A stretch of DNA of 47,744 bases. It comes from [Borrelia] finlandensis. Lineage in GTDB: Bacteria; Spirochaetota; Spirochaetia; Borreliales; Borreliaceae. The notes beneath the pieces were generated by a model, which saw only the letters and a program-made list of their open reading frames with translations, had not been told where the DNA came from and did no database searches. Of the stretch, positions 23,999 through 34,009 are shown piece by piece (the stretch's first letter is position 1; the number at the start of each line of letters is the position of its first letter). Location: positions 1-47,744 of the forward strand of contig NZ_ABJZ02000006.1 in NCBI RefSeq assembly GCF_000181875.2, in the 5' to 3' direction. The position numbers and the translations under genes are program-made.

Positions 23999-25031
23999 GT
24001 GTGTAATTTAAGAAAAGCAAAACTAGTAGATAAAGTAAGTGCATTAGAATTATATCGATATTCGATATTTTTTAGAAATTACATTGAAAATGTAGCAGAA
24101 GACTGCCTCAAGAACGGACTTGTTCTTGAGAGCACTGGTCGCAATGTTAGTAAGGCAGGACTTTCTAGATTAAAGGTGCAACTTAAGAATGCGCTTTTAA
24201 ATTGTATTATAAGCTTCCGTTTTCATGGAATTGGATATGTTTTAGTAAAAACTAAAGATACACTACTAGACCTTGAAGAACCTGTCAATATAGAGCTACC
24301 TATTGGATTTGAATACCTTGATCATGAATCTGTAAGAGATTTAGGGGTTGATTTTGATCATATAACTTATAAAGTAAAAGCCAATAATAATGGCAATTCT
24401 TTAGATGCAGTTAAAATACACAAAAGCCGACTCATAATATATGAAAATTTCGATTATATCTTAAAAAGATATGTTCTGTGTTATATCTGGATTTTTAAGA
24501 AAACAGAATTCAAACAATTATAGTAAAGATATTTCTAATTTACGCAGCCTTAATGACTCGTTAGCTAACGAACTTGCTAGGTTTAAAAGCAATCTTAACA
24601 ATGAGGGGATGTTTTATACAGCAACTCCTAGCGCCAGTTTGGAGATTATTAAGTATGATCTTAGCTATCTAAAAGAAGCCCTAGCATTAATTAAAGCAAA
24701 AATTGGTGCTGATACTAAAGAACCACTAACTAGAAGTTTCAATGAGCAGGCTAAAGGACTCGGAAATGATGGTAAAGGTGATAGGAGCAATTATTATGAT
24801 TTTCTAAAAGGCGTACAAGAACAAGTTGAGAATTCTTGTAATTTGAAACTTGCTAAATATTTTGGCCTTGATATGAGATTTAATTCACCGATTATGTTAA
24901 GTGAAGATCAAAATGTGGAAAGAGACATAAAGCTAATTGAGCTTTATAGCAAATATAACGAGCTTATACAAAGCAGTTCTTTTAATAACGAGGAGCTAGC
25001 TATTTTAAAAGAAAAATTATTCTCATTTTGA
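23999..25031 (+). pseudogene. portal protein, internally deleted and frameshifted
   Basis: The first part starts at GTG 23999 and reads RKAKLVDKVSALELYRYSIF to 'LDAVKIHKSRLIIYENFDYILKRYV', an ordered portal N-terminal half. Around 24475-24495 it passes into another frame reading FLRKQNSNNYSKDISNLRSL and ending at 25031. The typical portal middle between these two blocks is missing. From my memory of cp32 portals I estimate several tens of codons were lost; the exact number needs an alignment. The second part includes TPSASLEIIKYDLSYLKEA and NEQAKGLGNDGKGDRSNYYD. The protein is non-functional as read. Confidence 0.75.
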
Positions 25032-25047
25032 GAAAAGGAGTTAAAAA

Positions 25048-25695
25048 GTGATTGAAAATGAAGAAAAAGAAGACTTGCAGGTACAAGTTAAAGAAGAGCA
25101 GCAAGTTAAAAAATCTGATACTAAGATTATAAGTTCTGGTGAATATGAAGAATATATGCGCCTTAAAGAACAAGCAAATAATGTAAAACCTAAAGAGATA
25201 AACCGTGATTTAAGTATAAATGAGCGAATAACAAAATAACTTGCAGAAGTTGAAGAGAGAGAACGCGTTGAAAAGCAATTATTACTGGAGGCAGATCGTA
25301 TAAATGAAATTGATACGCTAGCAAAAGCACATCTTAGCAACCATTTTAATAAAGAAGTTCTTTTAGCAAAAGGATACACTCTAAGAGACATTATGCAAGC
25401 ACAACGAAGAGAACTTGTTCGCAAATTTGTTCCAATTGAGCAAATTAAAGCTATTTCTAAAGTAGCAGACATAACCCATATTGATGGGGAGATACTAGAA
25501 CAACTTGTTTCTTTAGCTAAAGTCAATATCAAATTAAGAAAAAACGCCAATGGGAATTCTTCATCTATTGAGTCTATAAAAGGGAATATTATTGCTAAAT
25601 CAGAAGAAAGAGTAAGCTTGCTTGATTCTAATTTTGTTCCAATTAATTTTACAGAATTTGTACAAGCTATTAGTAATACGTATAAACAAAGATGA
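25048..25695 (+). pseudogene. cp32 head gene (DUF1357-type) with one nonsense codon
   Basis: A GTG start at 25048 behind AAGGAG opens a frame of 215 codons that is interrupted once, by TAA at 25237-25239 (...NERITK*LAEVEERERVEK...). Before and after the stop the frame is the same. The N-terminus is acidic (ENEEKEDLQVQVKEEQQVKK), and the middle is helical and Glu/Arg-rich, fitting a scaffold or protease-scaffold type protein placed after the portal. No ATG is well placed for re-initiation before 25393. The family label DUF1357 is from memory. Confidence 0.65.
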
Positions 25696-25758
25696 TTGCA
25701 GTTTTATGAAAATCTAAAAAGAAACAAAAAGAACAAGTATTGCTTAAAGGACTTTTAA

Positions 25759-26317
25759 ATGAGCGATATTACAAAAATTAAACAAGAGTTTGATAAAAAA
25801 GTTGCCGAAATACGTGCATTAATGAAAAATCCTCAACAAGATGCTGGTTTATTTGGTAATTCTATTGAATTTAGAGACAAAAACCTGATTTTTTCAAATT
25901 CTGATGGCGTTTGTACTAGTAGTAAAGACAAAATAGAAAATTATCCTGCTAAGGGTTATCCATACAAGCGTGGAGTAAAGCTTAGTTTTAGTGCTGATGG
26001 TACAACAAAGCTTGAAGTTGAGGCTGGTGGTGGTGAAGACTTATATGGAATATGCACTAATATATATGAATATACTGGTATGGCAACTGTAATTCCAATT
26101 ACAAACAATTTTACCGGGTATTTAACTTTTAAGAAAAATGGAAACGGTGTAAACCCCGGGGGACAAGCTGCATTTTAATCAACATGGTGAGCTTGAAAAG
26201 ACTACTAGAGCTGATAAAACTATTAATGCCATAGCGCTGTCAAAAGTACAGAAATTAACCGAAGAGTTATACATAGTACTTGCTAGTGTTTTTGGAAATA
26301 GAGCTATAAAGGGGTAG
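25759..26317 (+). pseudogene. DUF228-type cp32 head protein with G-tract frameshift
   Basis: The frame starts at ATG 25759 (MSDITKIKQEFDKKVAEIRA) and carries the family block YPYKRGVKLSFSADGTTKLE, then EDLYGICTNIYEYTGMATVI. After CCCC it meets five G (26158-26162) and ends early at 26178. Removing one G restores a frame that reads through KLHFNQHGELEKTTRADKTI to a stop at 26315-26317. It is a single-base indel in a homopolymer. DUF228 proteins are cp32 virion-associated proteins of unknown precise function, possibly capsid decoration. Confidence 0.75.
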
Positions 26318-26323
26318 TAAATT

Positions 26324-26815
26324 ATGGTAGCAAAAGGTAAGGGGCAAGGGAAAAGTCTTGAGATTGATGATATTTCACAATTGAGTTTAGAACCAGAAGT
26401 TTCATCGGCTGCTCCCAGGGCTAAACGCCAAGCAAGACAAGCTGAAGATGAACAAGCAAAAGATCCTTATCTGGATTCAGGTAAAGAACTTGATGATATC
26501 CTTTTGAAATTCAAAAAATATGCAAAATCAATGAGTTTGATTGAAAATAAAGTTTTTAGCAGTTCTAATGGTTGTTTTCAGTCAAAAAATGAGCGAGCCG
26601 ATGCTTATTCATTTTCATGTTTAAGTTTTACAGACAAAATAGAGAAATACTTTCACGATCTAAAAAATAGTTTTCCATACAAGCGCGGGGTCAAGCTTGT
26701 TCCAAAAGAAAATTCTTTATATGTTGAGATTGGTGCTGATACTGATCTATATGGCATATGTGTTGATGTATGTGAGTTTAGTTGCATAGCATATGTTTTA
26801 CCAATTACCATGTAA
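26324..26815 (+). pseudogene. second DUF228-type protein, 3' truncated
   Basis: A 163-residue frame starting at ATG 26324. An extended N-terminal region rich in Lys/Gln/Ala (APRAKRQARQAEDEQAK) precedes the DUF228 core: SFPYKRGVKLVPKENSLYVE and TDLYGICVDVCEFSCIAYVL. Compared with its neighbour it ends right after 'vlPIT', about 45-50 residues short. The stop (ACCATGTAA) lies at the junction with inverted late-gene DNA. So it was cut by the rearrangement that created the next region. Tandem DUF228 paralogues are normal on cp32. Confidence 0.65.
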
Positions 26816-27119
26816 GACGTGATTTTATTTTACTAAAAAGGTTAGAAATATTAGTAGAATCATTGTTAATTAGTTTGTTTGTTATTTTATCATAAATTTT
26901 TTCTACAAAACTTGTGTCAGCTGCAGGCTCTTCTGCAATTGTAGACTTAATTATCTCTTTAAAATAGCTTAGCCCTTTTCCTTTAAATGTCTTATCTTTA
27001 GTGGTTTTCAAAAAATTTTCATAAGTAATAGCGTTGCTACTTGCAACTCCATCATCAAGTAGTAAAAGATTAGTGTTATTAACGGTTGTTACTTTATTAT
27101 TTCCAATTCTTAAATCCAT
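26805..27119 (-). pseudogene. fusion relic: gp25-like start joined to DUF685 fibre fragment
   Basis: Read on the - strand, the frame begins MDLRIGN, the exact start of the gp25-like protein at 6462. After 7 codons it continues as a DUF685 paralogue (NNTNLLLLDDGVASSNAITY ... NLFSKIKSRLTW), which stops where the DUF228 fragment joins. A deletion therefore removed the rest of the gp25-like, J-like and I-like genes. The leader TATAAT with ATG 7 nt later is retained, so it might still be expressed. Confidence 0.8.
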
Positions 27120-27136
27120 ACTAATAATTATACCAT

Positions 27137-27545
27137 ATTTAGCAAAAATTACTTAAACAAGCTGTTGATATTAGCAGAAATTCTAGAGGTTGTTATTCTT
27201 AAGCTCGCCTCGTCAATTACTGAATCTCCTATGATAGTTATACCGTTGATAGCACTTATAATACTATCTAGAATTTCTTTCAAGCTAGTTGTTTGGTTGG
27301 CTATTTCAATTCTACTATTTGCTTTTATTTTAACAGTATCAGAAATTAAATTTAAAGTTTTTGGACTAATTACACCAAGTATATAAAAATGATGTTTGTC
27401 AAAATAAATATCATCATTTTTATCAAAAATATTAATGCTCGATTGAAGCCCTTAAAGACACTTGCTTGATTTAAAAACTCTTCTTTTTCTAAGTCGCGCT
27501 CAAATCCTTTCATCCCCTTTACTTCGAGTTCATCATCAAGGAGAT
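27137..27545 (-). pseudogene. inverted relics of DUF777 spike and tape measure genes
   Basis: On the - strand 27545-27452 encodes KGFERDLEKEEFLNQASVFKG, a piece of the tape measure protein (compare about residues 206-226 of the 2990 gene). It joins directly at 'GFNRALIFLIKMM' to DNA homologous to the 3' half of the DUF777 gene. The last part, in its own frame, reads ASLRITTSRISANINSLFK and ends at 27153. The DUF792 and DUF693 genes that should lie between are absent. Confidence 0.7.
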
Positions 27546-27549
27546 ATGC

Positions 27550-28256
27550 TTTGTGCACCAAACTCAAATATACATAAAGAAAATAAAAAAGAAACCACAA
27601 TTAATACTCTAAGACCGGACTTAAGATTTTTAGTTAAGCTAAAAGCATTAGAAAAAAGAATACTAATATTTGCAAATAGCTTTAGAGAATTCAAGGGAAA
27701 ATTTTGTTTATACAAGGTACCACCTATTGCACATAAATTGATTGATGCATATTTTAGTATCACTAAAGCAGACTTAGTTAAAAAAGTAAAGGATGAAAAA
27801 GATACTTTAAGGAAAAAGAAAGAATCTTTTAAGCCTAAAAATATCACTAAAAATATTGCTGTATGTAATAAACAAGACATAAATATATAGAATAAGAATT
27901 CTATAGAAAACTCTTTCTTTAAAGAGATTAAATCAATAATCTCTAATACCCAAAAACCAATTAAACCACTAAAAATTACTTTATTAAACTATAAAGATTT
28001 TAAAAATTATCTAAAATATAATTATCAAGTAAAAGATATTAAAGAATTTTTCTTATTCAAGCTAAACGTTTATAAATTCAAAATTCATTTTATGAGAAAA
28101 ACGGCACCTTGTAAAACCAATTTTTACGCTTTAGCAGGAGAATTTAAAGATACTTATACTGCTAAATGGAAGTCAAGGAAAATGACACGCTTTTCTAGAC
28201 ATACTGGAACAATAGCTAATAGTATTTTATCTAACATTTTAATAAAGGGATTATAA
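27550..28256 (+). pseudogene. second PF57/62 replication gene, 5' truncated with a stop
   Basis: The coding remnant reads ENKKETTINTLRPDLRFLVK, then FREFKGKFCLYKVPPIAHKL to an in-frame TAG (27888-27890). It continues in the same frame as NSIENSFFKEIKSIISNTQK ... AKWKSRKMTRFSRHTGTIAN and ends at 28254-28256. It lies 1 nt before a PF50 gene, as the initiator gene does in Borrelia cassettes. That is the main basis for the family call; the sequence is only weakly like the 13145 protein. The start is lost at the junction with cp32 debris. Confidence 0.5.
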
Positions 28257-28257
28257 T

Positions 28258-28785
28258 TTGAGTAGTTTGCTTGAAAAACTCATAAACAAAAAAAACAATA
28301 TAGAAAAAAGAATTATATTCAATAAAATTGAAGAAATAGATAGTAGAAAAATATACTGCACAAAAATATTTAAACACTTAATTGGTTTTAAAATTACAAA
28401 CAAAGGAAAAAGACTAAGGCTTACTTTTCAAAAATTTAACAACAATGAAGATTTTCTTTTTTTTAATCTTTTTCCCTTAAAAGAAGTCGACAAGTTTTTA
28501 GAAATAAAATATAGGCATGATAGACTCGATAAACCCTTTTTTCTTAAAAAAGAAAATAATAAAATTTATGCAATAAAAAAACTCTATTATATAGAATTTG
28601 TTTTTAAACATGGCTCTATTAAAGCATATGTTCAATCTTTAAGAACGCTTCTAAGAAAAAGCAAAGAAAACACCGAGTATTATCAATTCAATTTATCACA
28701 CTTGAAAAAACTGGAAAGAAAAGTATATGAATTTTATAATAAGAAATTAAAAGATGAGGGAGTTATAAAAATATATTTTTTTTAA
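28258..28785 (+). CDS. PF50 plasmid maintenance protein (second copy)
   Basis: A 175-residue DUF226 protein starting at TTG 28258 behind AAAGGGA. Blocks: FKHLIGFKITNKGKRLRLTF, LFPLKEVDKFLEIKYRHDRL and 'YYIEFVFKHGSIKAYVQSLRTLLRKS', the counterpart of 'MEFRFKAGSVFCYFKGLYRLL' in the first copy. The C-terminus (EGVIKIYFF) deviates from 'GPLIKWIIKNLK' and no PF32 follows, so the end is altered by a rearrangement. It is the only full-length gene in this second cassette and is probably not sufficient for replication. Confidence 0.75.
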   Translation: MSSLLEKLINKKNNIEKRIIFNKIEEIDSRKIYCTKIFKHLIGFKITNKGKRLRLTFQKFNNNEDFLFFNLFPLKEVDKFLEIKYRHDRLDKPFFLKKENNKIYAIKKLYYIEFVFKHGSIKAYVQSLRTLLRKSKENTEYYQFNLSHLKKLERKVYEFYNKKLKDEGVIKIYFF

Positions 28786-30580
28786 TTCTCATTTAGAGCT
28801 TCTATAAAAAATATAAAAAAAATAATTCGAATCTAAAAAAATCTAATCTTAGACTTAGTTTTAATATTGCTAAAAAAGAAATAGAATGCCAAAGATTGCT
28901 AAAAATATCCTGGTTTCTTAAATCAAAGTACTACTAGAATACATCCAAAAAAAACTAAAAATGCATCAACTTATAGACTTAAGTATTTGGTATTAATTAG
29001 GTTTTAATGAAAGGCAATAAGCCAGGCATTAAAAGAATAATGCAAAAAGGCATTAAAAAACTTATAAAAATTAATTTAATTGTTACATTTTTTAAAAATT
29101 TAGGCAAAGATAATGGAGTTTTTAATTTTATAAAACAAGTATCAATATTTGGAAAAATAGAATAGTACTTGTAAGAAACTTTATTGAAAATGAAATTAAA
29201 GAATATTCACAAGATAAAATAATAGCGGCTATTCTTAAGGAAGATATTGATAACCTTACTTTTTAAAGCTTTTATTTATCAAATTCATCCCCATCAAATT
29301 TCACACCTATATATAACTATAGAAGGTAACGATAATATAAATAAGAATTCTGTATAAATTTTCCCAAACAAAACAAAAAAATACTTCAAATAACGCAAAA
29401 CAATCAAAAAAAATAACAATTATAAAATTAGATTCAATAAAGCAGAAACTGAAAAAGAAAAGTTAAGATTTAGCTACAAAAAAAGTTTTTTAATAATATT
29501 AGGAAAATAAGCTAGCTATTAAATACAAAATTTCATTAAGATATCTAAGAATTAAAAAACCATTCAAATAACCCAATTGCTTATAAAAACACCAATTAAT
29601 CTTGTATGCTATATCGCACATATCATAAAGCAATATATTAAAAAGACATATTGAAATTTTACCTATCTAAATTCAAATTAAAGTATAAAAACAAAATATG
29701 ATTTATGGGTTTTAATTTTAAGGGCAACAATTTTCAAGATTGAGTTGTTGGGTTTAGAAATAAATATGAAAGTATTTATGTGAATGAAGAAGTCCTAATG
29801 TTGACAAAGTAGCTTTTGTTTTTAATATGGTAAATATTTTGTGTTTTAAGCAAAATTGAAATGTTGTATTTTTTGCATTTAAAATGTCAAGTAAGCCTAT
29901 TGTAAGAAGGATTATATTACTTAATGCAATATTTATAAGCCTTATAATAACTTAATGAATAGAAACGATCGTATTGTTTATAGCGAATTACTTTATTTAT
30001 TAATAATTTGTTTCTTTATTAAAGTACACGAGGTATCCAAATATGTGAATTAAAATCTAAGGCCAGATAAATTGGAAGTAGTAATATTTAGATTATTTTT
30101 GTTGGTTATATTGGCTTATTATCATTCAGCATAATGATATTCTTTTTTTTGAGCTGCACTATACTCGCAATTGATCTTGAAATTTCAATAATAGTTTTAT
30201 ATCAAGTTGCTATAGGTTTAGGGTAAGGAGCTTAGCTTGGCAACTTTAATAAAATCAATTGCATTGGAGCAGGATGTTAACATTGTGGTTTTTGCAGCAA
30301 AATAATCAGGAATATAAAGGAAATAATAATGCTTTAAGTTGTGATGCAGCTAAAGTAAAGGAGGTAATTTTTTAAAATAGAGAACTACTAATACTGTAAC
30401 TATAGACCTTGTGTCTAAATTTAGAAGGTTTAATATTTGGAGTAAATTTTAGTAGCAAATGAATTTTATTTTTATCATAATTGAATTCATCAAAGATTAT
30501 TTTCCATAAAGAACATAGATTATAAATATTATTTGGCAAAAACAAAACACAAGTTCATTATTTGTGTCTATATAGTTAAT
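28786..30580. other. decayed non-coding stretch with short relics
   Basis: No frame longer than about 60 codons makes sense. Visible pieces are: 28845-28907, encoding NLRLSFNIAKKEIECQRLLK with a second copy near 37.36 kb; and 29009-29265, a broken frame MKGNKPGIKRIMQKGIKKLI ... ENEIKEYSQDKIIAAILKED. I recognise neither. The rest is AT-rich with many stops in all frames, as expected of linear-plasmid debris. Confidence 0.6.
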
Positions 30581-31040
30581 AGCTAATACTGGGCAATCAT
30601 TAATAGAATATGTAGTATAAAAAGATGATAATAAATATTATGTTTTAGTAATCGTTAAGTTTTTGGAGATTAAAAATAACAATAAAATCAAAGATGATAA
30701 AAAAGAAGTAGTTGGTATTGGCATGAGTATTAATCACCTTTTAGAGTAGCAAGGGTGAAAAAATAATCATCCTAAATATTTGCTAAAAAATGAAAATAAA
30801 CTTAAAAAATGCCAAAGAAAACCAGCAAAAAAACAAAAAGGTTCTATTAATAGAATTGGTCTGGATTAAGAGCTGATAATTTGCATAAGAAAATTTCAAA
30901 TCAAAGAAAAGGCTTTTTAGATAAATTGTCTTAGTACTTTGTTACTAATTATAAAAACATAGTAATAAAAAATTCATTAATTAAAGGTATGCAAAAATTA
31001 ATGCTTTGAGAAAAAGTATTAATGATTTAGGATAATATAA
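30580..31040 (+). pseudogene. TnpB (IS200/IS605 OrfB) relic
   Basis: Across several frames and stops the stretch reads VVGIGMSINHLLE, then NHPKYLLKNENKLKKCQRKP, KKQKGSINRIGLD, RADNLHKKISNQRKGFLDKL and IVIKNSLIKGMQKLML. This follows the TnpB order 'vvGiDlGi', 'NPk...k.ekkLkr.qr', 'kGS.Nr', 'ah.ki.nqR.dflhkls' and 'i.iEdL.vkgM'. The first catalytic Asp (GiDlG) reads Gly and the Glu of 'iEdL' reads Lys. So even apart from the stops the nuclease site is gone. TnpB-like genes are known from Borrelia linear plasmids. No TnpA or clear ends are seen. Confidence 0.75.
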
Positions 31041-31074
31041 GTTTTTAGACAATTATTTTATGAAATTATAATAT

Positions 31075-31390
31075 CTAATTATAATTGTCAGATTTTTCTT
31101 TTCCTATTATTTCTTCGTCTAATTCTTTGTCTCTGAAATCTTCTCTGTCTATTATAGTCTGTTCTTTGTCTGTTTTTAATTCTGCTTCTCTTCCTGGCAC
31201 TGGTCTTCCTAATAATGGTTTTTTCTTGCTTTTTAGTAAATATTTTAAGCTCAGATAATCTAATTATATATATTTTATTATCTTTAAATTCTAATAAAAT
31301 ATGATCTTTATGTTTTATTATAGAATTTAATTTTTTATCATTATTACCAACATTTATAACCTTTAAAGCCGTTTTAACACCAAGAAGCAT
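31075..31390 (-). pseudogene. unrecognised gene with A6-tract frameshift
   Basis: On the - strand a frame starts around 31390 (MLLGVKTALKVINVGNNDKK ... NKIYIIRLSELKIFTKKQEK). At an A6 run (+ strand T6, 31219-31224) the reading passes into an Arg-rich nonsense tail. The neighbouring frame instead gives a sensible acidic tail (KPLLGRPVPGREAELKTDKE ... EIIGKEKSDNYN) ending at 31075-31077. So the ancestral protein was about 105 residues and a 1-bp slip separates the halves. I do not recognise the family. It lies between the TnpB and PF49 relics. Confidence 0.5.
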
Positions 31391-31702
31391 AGCTTTTTTA
31401 AAATTATATCTTCTTTTAGAGTTTGCTTTAAAAATTTCTTAATTATTAATATAATCTTTAACTATAATTTTGCTATCTTCTTATTTTATGCAAAGCATAA
31501 TATTAGTGCCTTTTCTAGTGTTTATATTTTCTTTATTAGAAGGATTCAAGACCGATTTAGCTTTTACTTTAAAATTGTGCTTTTGGCTTGATCTAGAATC
31601 CTTTGAAAAAGGACCGCATGAAAATAATAATAAACACAAACTTAAATTAATAAAAAATTACTCGGAGCGTACTTTTTTGCTGTTAAAAGAAAAGAGGTTT
31701 TA
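31391..31702. other. gap between relics
   Basis: A 77-codon frame (31470-31703) has a hydrophobic start and no recognisable motif. It ends where the PF49 relic begins. The PF32 gene expected here in a normal cassette is absent. I regard the stretch as debris. Confidence 0.4.
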
Positions 31703-32262
31703 ATGTCTAGAAAGGAGCGAAAAGAAATCATTTTAATGGTAGAAAAACCAGTATTAATCAATAAAAAATAGTTGCTATAAAGATGATGAAATAGAATACG
31801 AAAGCTATAAAAATTAAAAAAGAAGAATTGCTACAAGCGAAATAGACAATAAAATTGAATTAATAAAAATTTTATATAAAATAAGGACTAAAAAACTTTA
31901 TGCATTTGATGGATACAAAAAATTTGAAGATTTTCTTAAAAAATTTGCCATATCAAGGAGTCAATCATTCTTATGTTTAAGGTTTTACAGGCTTGTATTA
32001 TCGGGTGATTAAAAATAGATGAAATTAAGCAACTAGGATTTGCAGAGACTTGTAGTAGACTTAAGAAGTTAAACATAGATAAGGGCATTACAAAAAGGAA
32101 ATCAATAGGGATATTAAGATTTAAGCTTAAAAATCAGTAAAGTTGTGATTTTTATGGCAAAAGCACCTAATTTACTGGTTACTTTTTAGATAGGGTTTTT
32201 GCAGAGAAAAAAGATTTGCTCGAAAAGTTTATGAAAGAATTTGAAAGCTTTAAAAGTTGAAC
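31703..32262 (+). pseudogene. PF49 relic of the second cassette
   Basis: ATG 31703 (MSRKERKEIILMVEKPVLIN) is soon followed by stops. Later segments clearly belong to PF49: KIELIKILYKIRTKKLYAFD, GYKKFEDFLKKFAISRSQSF, IDEIKQLGFAETCSRLKKLN and 'EKKDLLEKFMKEFESFKS'. They align with KILKEIKDNEYYKLDGYKSF and 'FIKDYDVAKTQAYNYLKI' in the intact gene. At least four stops or frame changes are present. It marks the end of the second cassette, whose PF32 has been lost. Confidence 0.75.
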
Positions 32263-32629
32263 ACTTATGAATAATTTGGTATATAAAGACATAAGATAAG
32301 AACTATTATTTCTATAATCTTTGATTTAAAAACAGTAGTGTGCAATAGAATTAAAAAATTTGTAAAAATAAAGGTTGGTCTTATTTAAAATTTGATGTTT
32401 ATTGCTTATAAATGGTGGTTCTATTTATTTAGATCTTCCTATTTATTGTGGTTAATTATAAAGACCTGTCTTTATTTTGCCCTTCTTATTTAAAAATCAA
32501 TGTTTTTATTTAATTTACAAAAGAAATATTAAGTTAAATTCCAATAAAATCTGACAAGCTAAAAGACCATATTTAGTATATTTATTTTCTTGTTTTATCT
32601 TTTATATATAAAAAATATAATGAGGACTT
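32263..32629. other. bdr start relic and debris
   Basis: ATGAATAATTTGGTATATAA (32269-32288) equals the start of a Bdr gene (MNNLVYKD, compare MNNLAYKT at 16175) and breaks off after about 10 codons. The remainder is AT-rich with no gene. This preserves the PF49-bdr order of cp32-like cassettes. Confidence 0.55.
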
Positions 32630-33422
32630 ATGATTTCATCGAAAAGGTTAAGAGAGTATAAAGATAAGTATAGGGATAAAGAAGTTAAATTGAGTGCAGA
32701 AATAAATAGTTTTTTAAATATTAGCAATGTTTTTAATATGACAATAGATCATTCTTATTCTGTATTTGGAATGATTTATTCTATTTCTATGGACTCTATT
32801 AAGATTATTTTTAAAGAAAATAATATATTGTCCGTTTTGGCTAAAAATAAAAATTTATGTTCTATATAAGTTAAGAAAAATTCAGATTCTAATAATAGTG
32901 TGGATTTTTTCCAGATTTGTCTGTTAATCTATTAAGTGTTTCTACTTATTCTCATCAAAATAAAAAATGCAATTTATTAAAATTTGAATTTTCAACTTCT
33001 ATGCCCGAGGAGATTCTTATTAAAGTGGAAAAACTTCTTGAATTAAAATTTGGACAAAATCAGAGAATTCATGAGGGGATTATTGTTGATAAAAATTCTA
33101 TTAGAAGACTGAAAATTGATTTTAATAAAGTTTTTATCAAATTTAATGTTAAGAAGTATAAATGCACAATCAAAGATTTGTCTTATAGGGGAGCATTAGT
33201 GATTGTTGCTTTTGATGGAGATGTTAATGAAGATATGATTGTCGATTTAATTTTTAATTTATGGATAAGGAGATTTTTATTAGAGGCAAATTAAGAAATT
33301 CAGGTTCTATTCAGACGTCTAGTGGAAAGGTTTTTGTGCTTGGTATTGCTTTTGATGAGGATAATATACCACTTGAGTATATTATGTTAATCCACAATTA
33401 TTTAAATTGTTTTGAAGATTGA
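32630..33422 (+). pseudogene. PilZ-domain (PlzA/PlzB-like) relic
   Basis: Three frames together give about 260 codons, the size of Borrelia PlzA. They are 32630-32869 (SSKRLREYKDKYRDKEVKLS ... SVFGMIYSISMDSIKIIFKE), 32917-33294 (NLLKFEFSTSMPEEILIKVE ... YKCTIKDLSYRGALVIVAFD) and about 33255-33422 (IRGKLRNSGSIQTSSGKVFV, then LGIAFDEDNIPLEYIM). DLSYRG fits the PilZ 'D.S..G' motif. The preceding RxxxR motif reads GQNQR, so the first Arg (AGA) is now Gly (GGA). PilZ proteins bind cyclic di-GMP. A plasmid-borne second PilZ gene (plzB) is known from some strains. This copy is broken by two frameshifts. Confidence 0.65.
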
Positions 33423-34009
33423 AATTTTTTTTATGTGAAAATTGGCTAGCAATGCTTAGTTTATATTTGTTGGTTTTTATTGAAGTTGGGGAAGTTTTTT
33501 ATTTTAAAATAATTTATTTATTAGGCATTGTATTGGCCTTTTTATAAGCCAAAGGAATAAATTATGATGAATAAAAAAATATTTATTATTTTATTATTCA
33601 TGTTGTTTCTCTACTTATAATTGCTTTTAATTTTTCTTGTAAAAGATATGCTAAGTATTTTTATAAAACAAGACATTTTGGGGACATGGCATTAAAGGAA
33701 GTTTATGAAGAATGTTCTTAATAATATTTAAGAAGAGCTTAAAAAGTTAGAAAGTTTGTAAGAATAAAGTATATAAAATATAAAATACAAGTTACTATTT
33801 AAAGTCAAATATTTACTATGTAAATAATAGTTTGCAATAGGCGGAAAAAATTTTTCAATGTTGAGGTTCTATTGGAAATTTGGTCTACACTAATTATTAG
33901 TATTTCTATATTATTAGAGCTTTTTTAATTAAATTTATTTGGTTATAAATCCTTATAGTCTTGTCTAAAAATTCCTTAGAAAGAATTTTTTTATCTCATT
34001 CACACTGAA
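33423..34009 (+). pseudogene. lipoprotein gene relic and debris
   Basis: At 33564 a lipoprotein-type signal peptide begins (MMNKKIFIILLFMLFLYL), then a stop. In a neighbouring frame IIAFNFSCKRYAKYFYKTRH continues, with a lipobox-like FSC, and fades out by about 33780. The family cannot be named. From 33780 to 34009 I see no gene. Confidence 0.45.

Noticed and set aside
24471..25031. Independent gene starting at 24471
   Set aside because: Its sequence is the C-terminal part of the portal protein in another frame; the apparent start lies at the deletion joint.
27462..27890. Complete 142-codon gene on the + strand
   Set aside because: The first 30 codons are antisense to the tape-measure relic; only the part after about 27550 belongs to a replication-type gene, and it ends in a premature stop.
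31470..31703. Membrane protein gene of 77 codons
   Set aside because: It has no RBS or recognisable family and is embedded between relics; likely chance.
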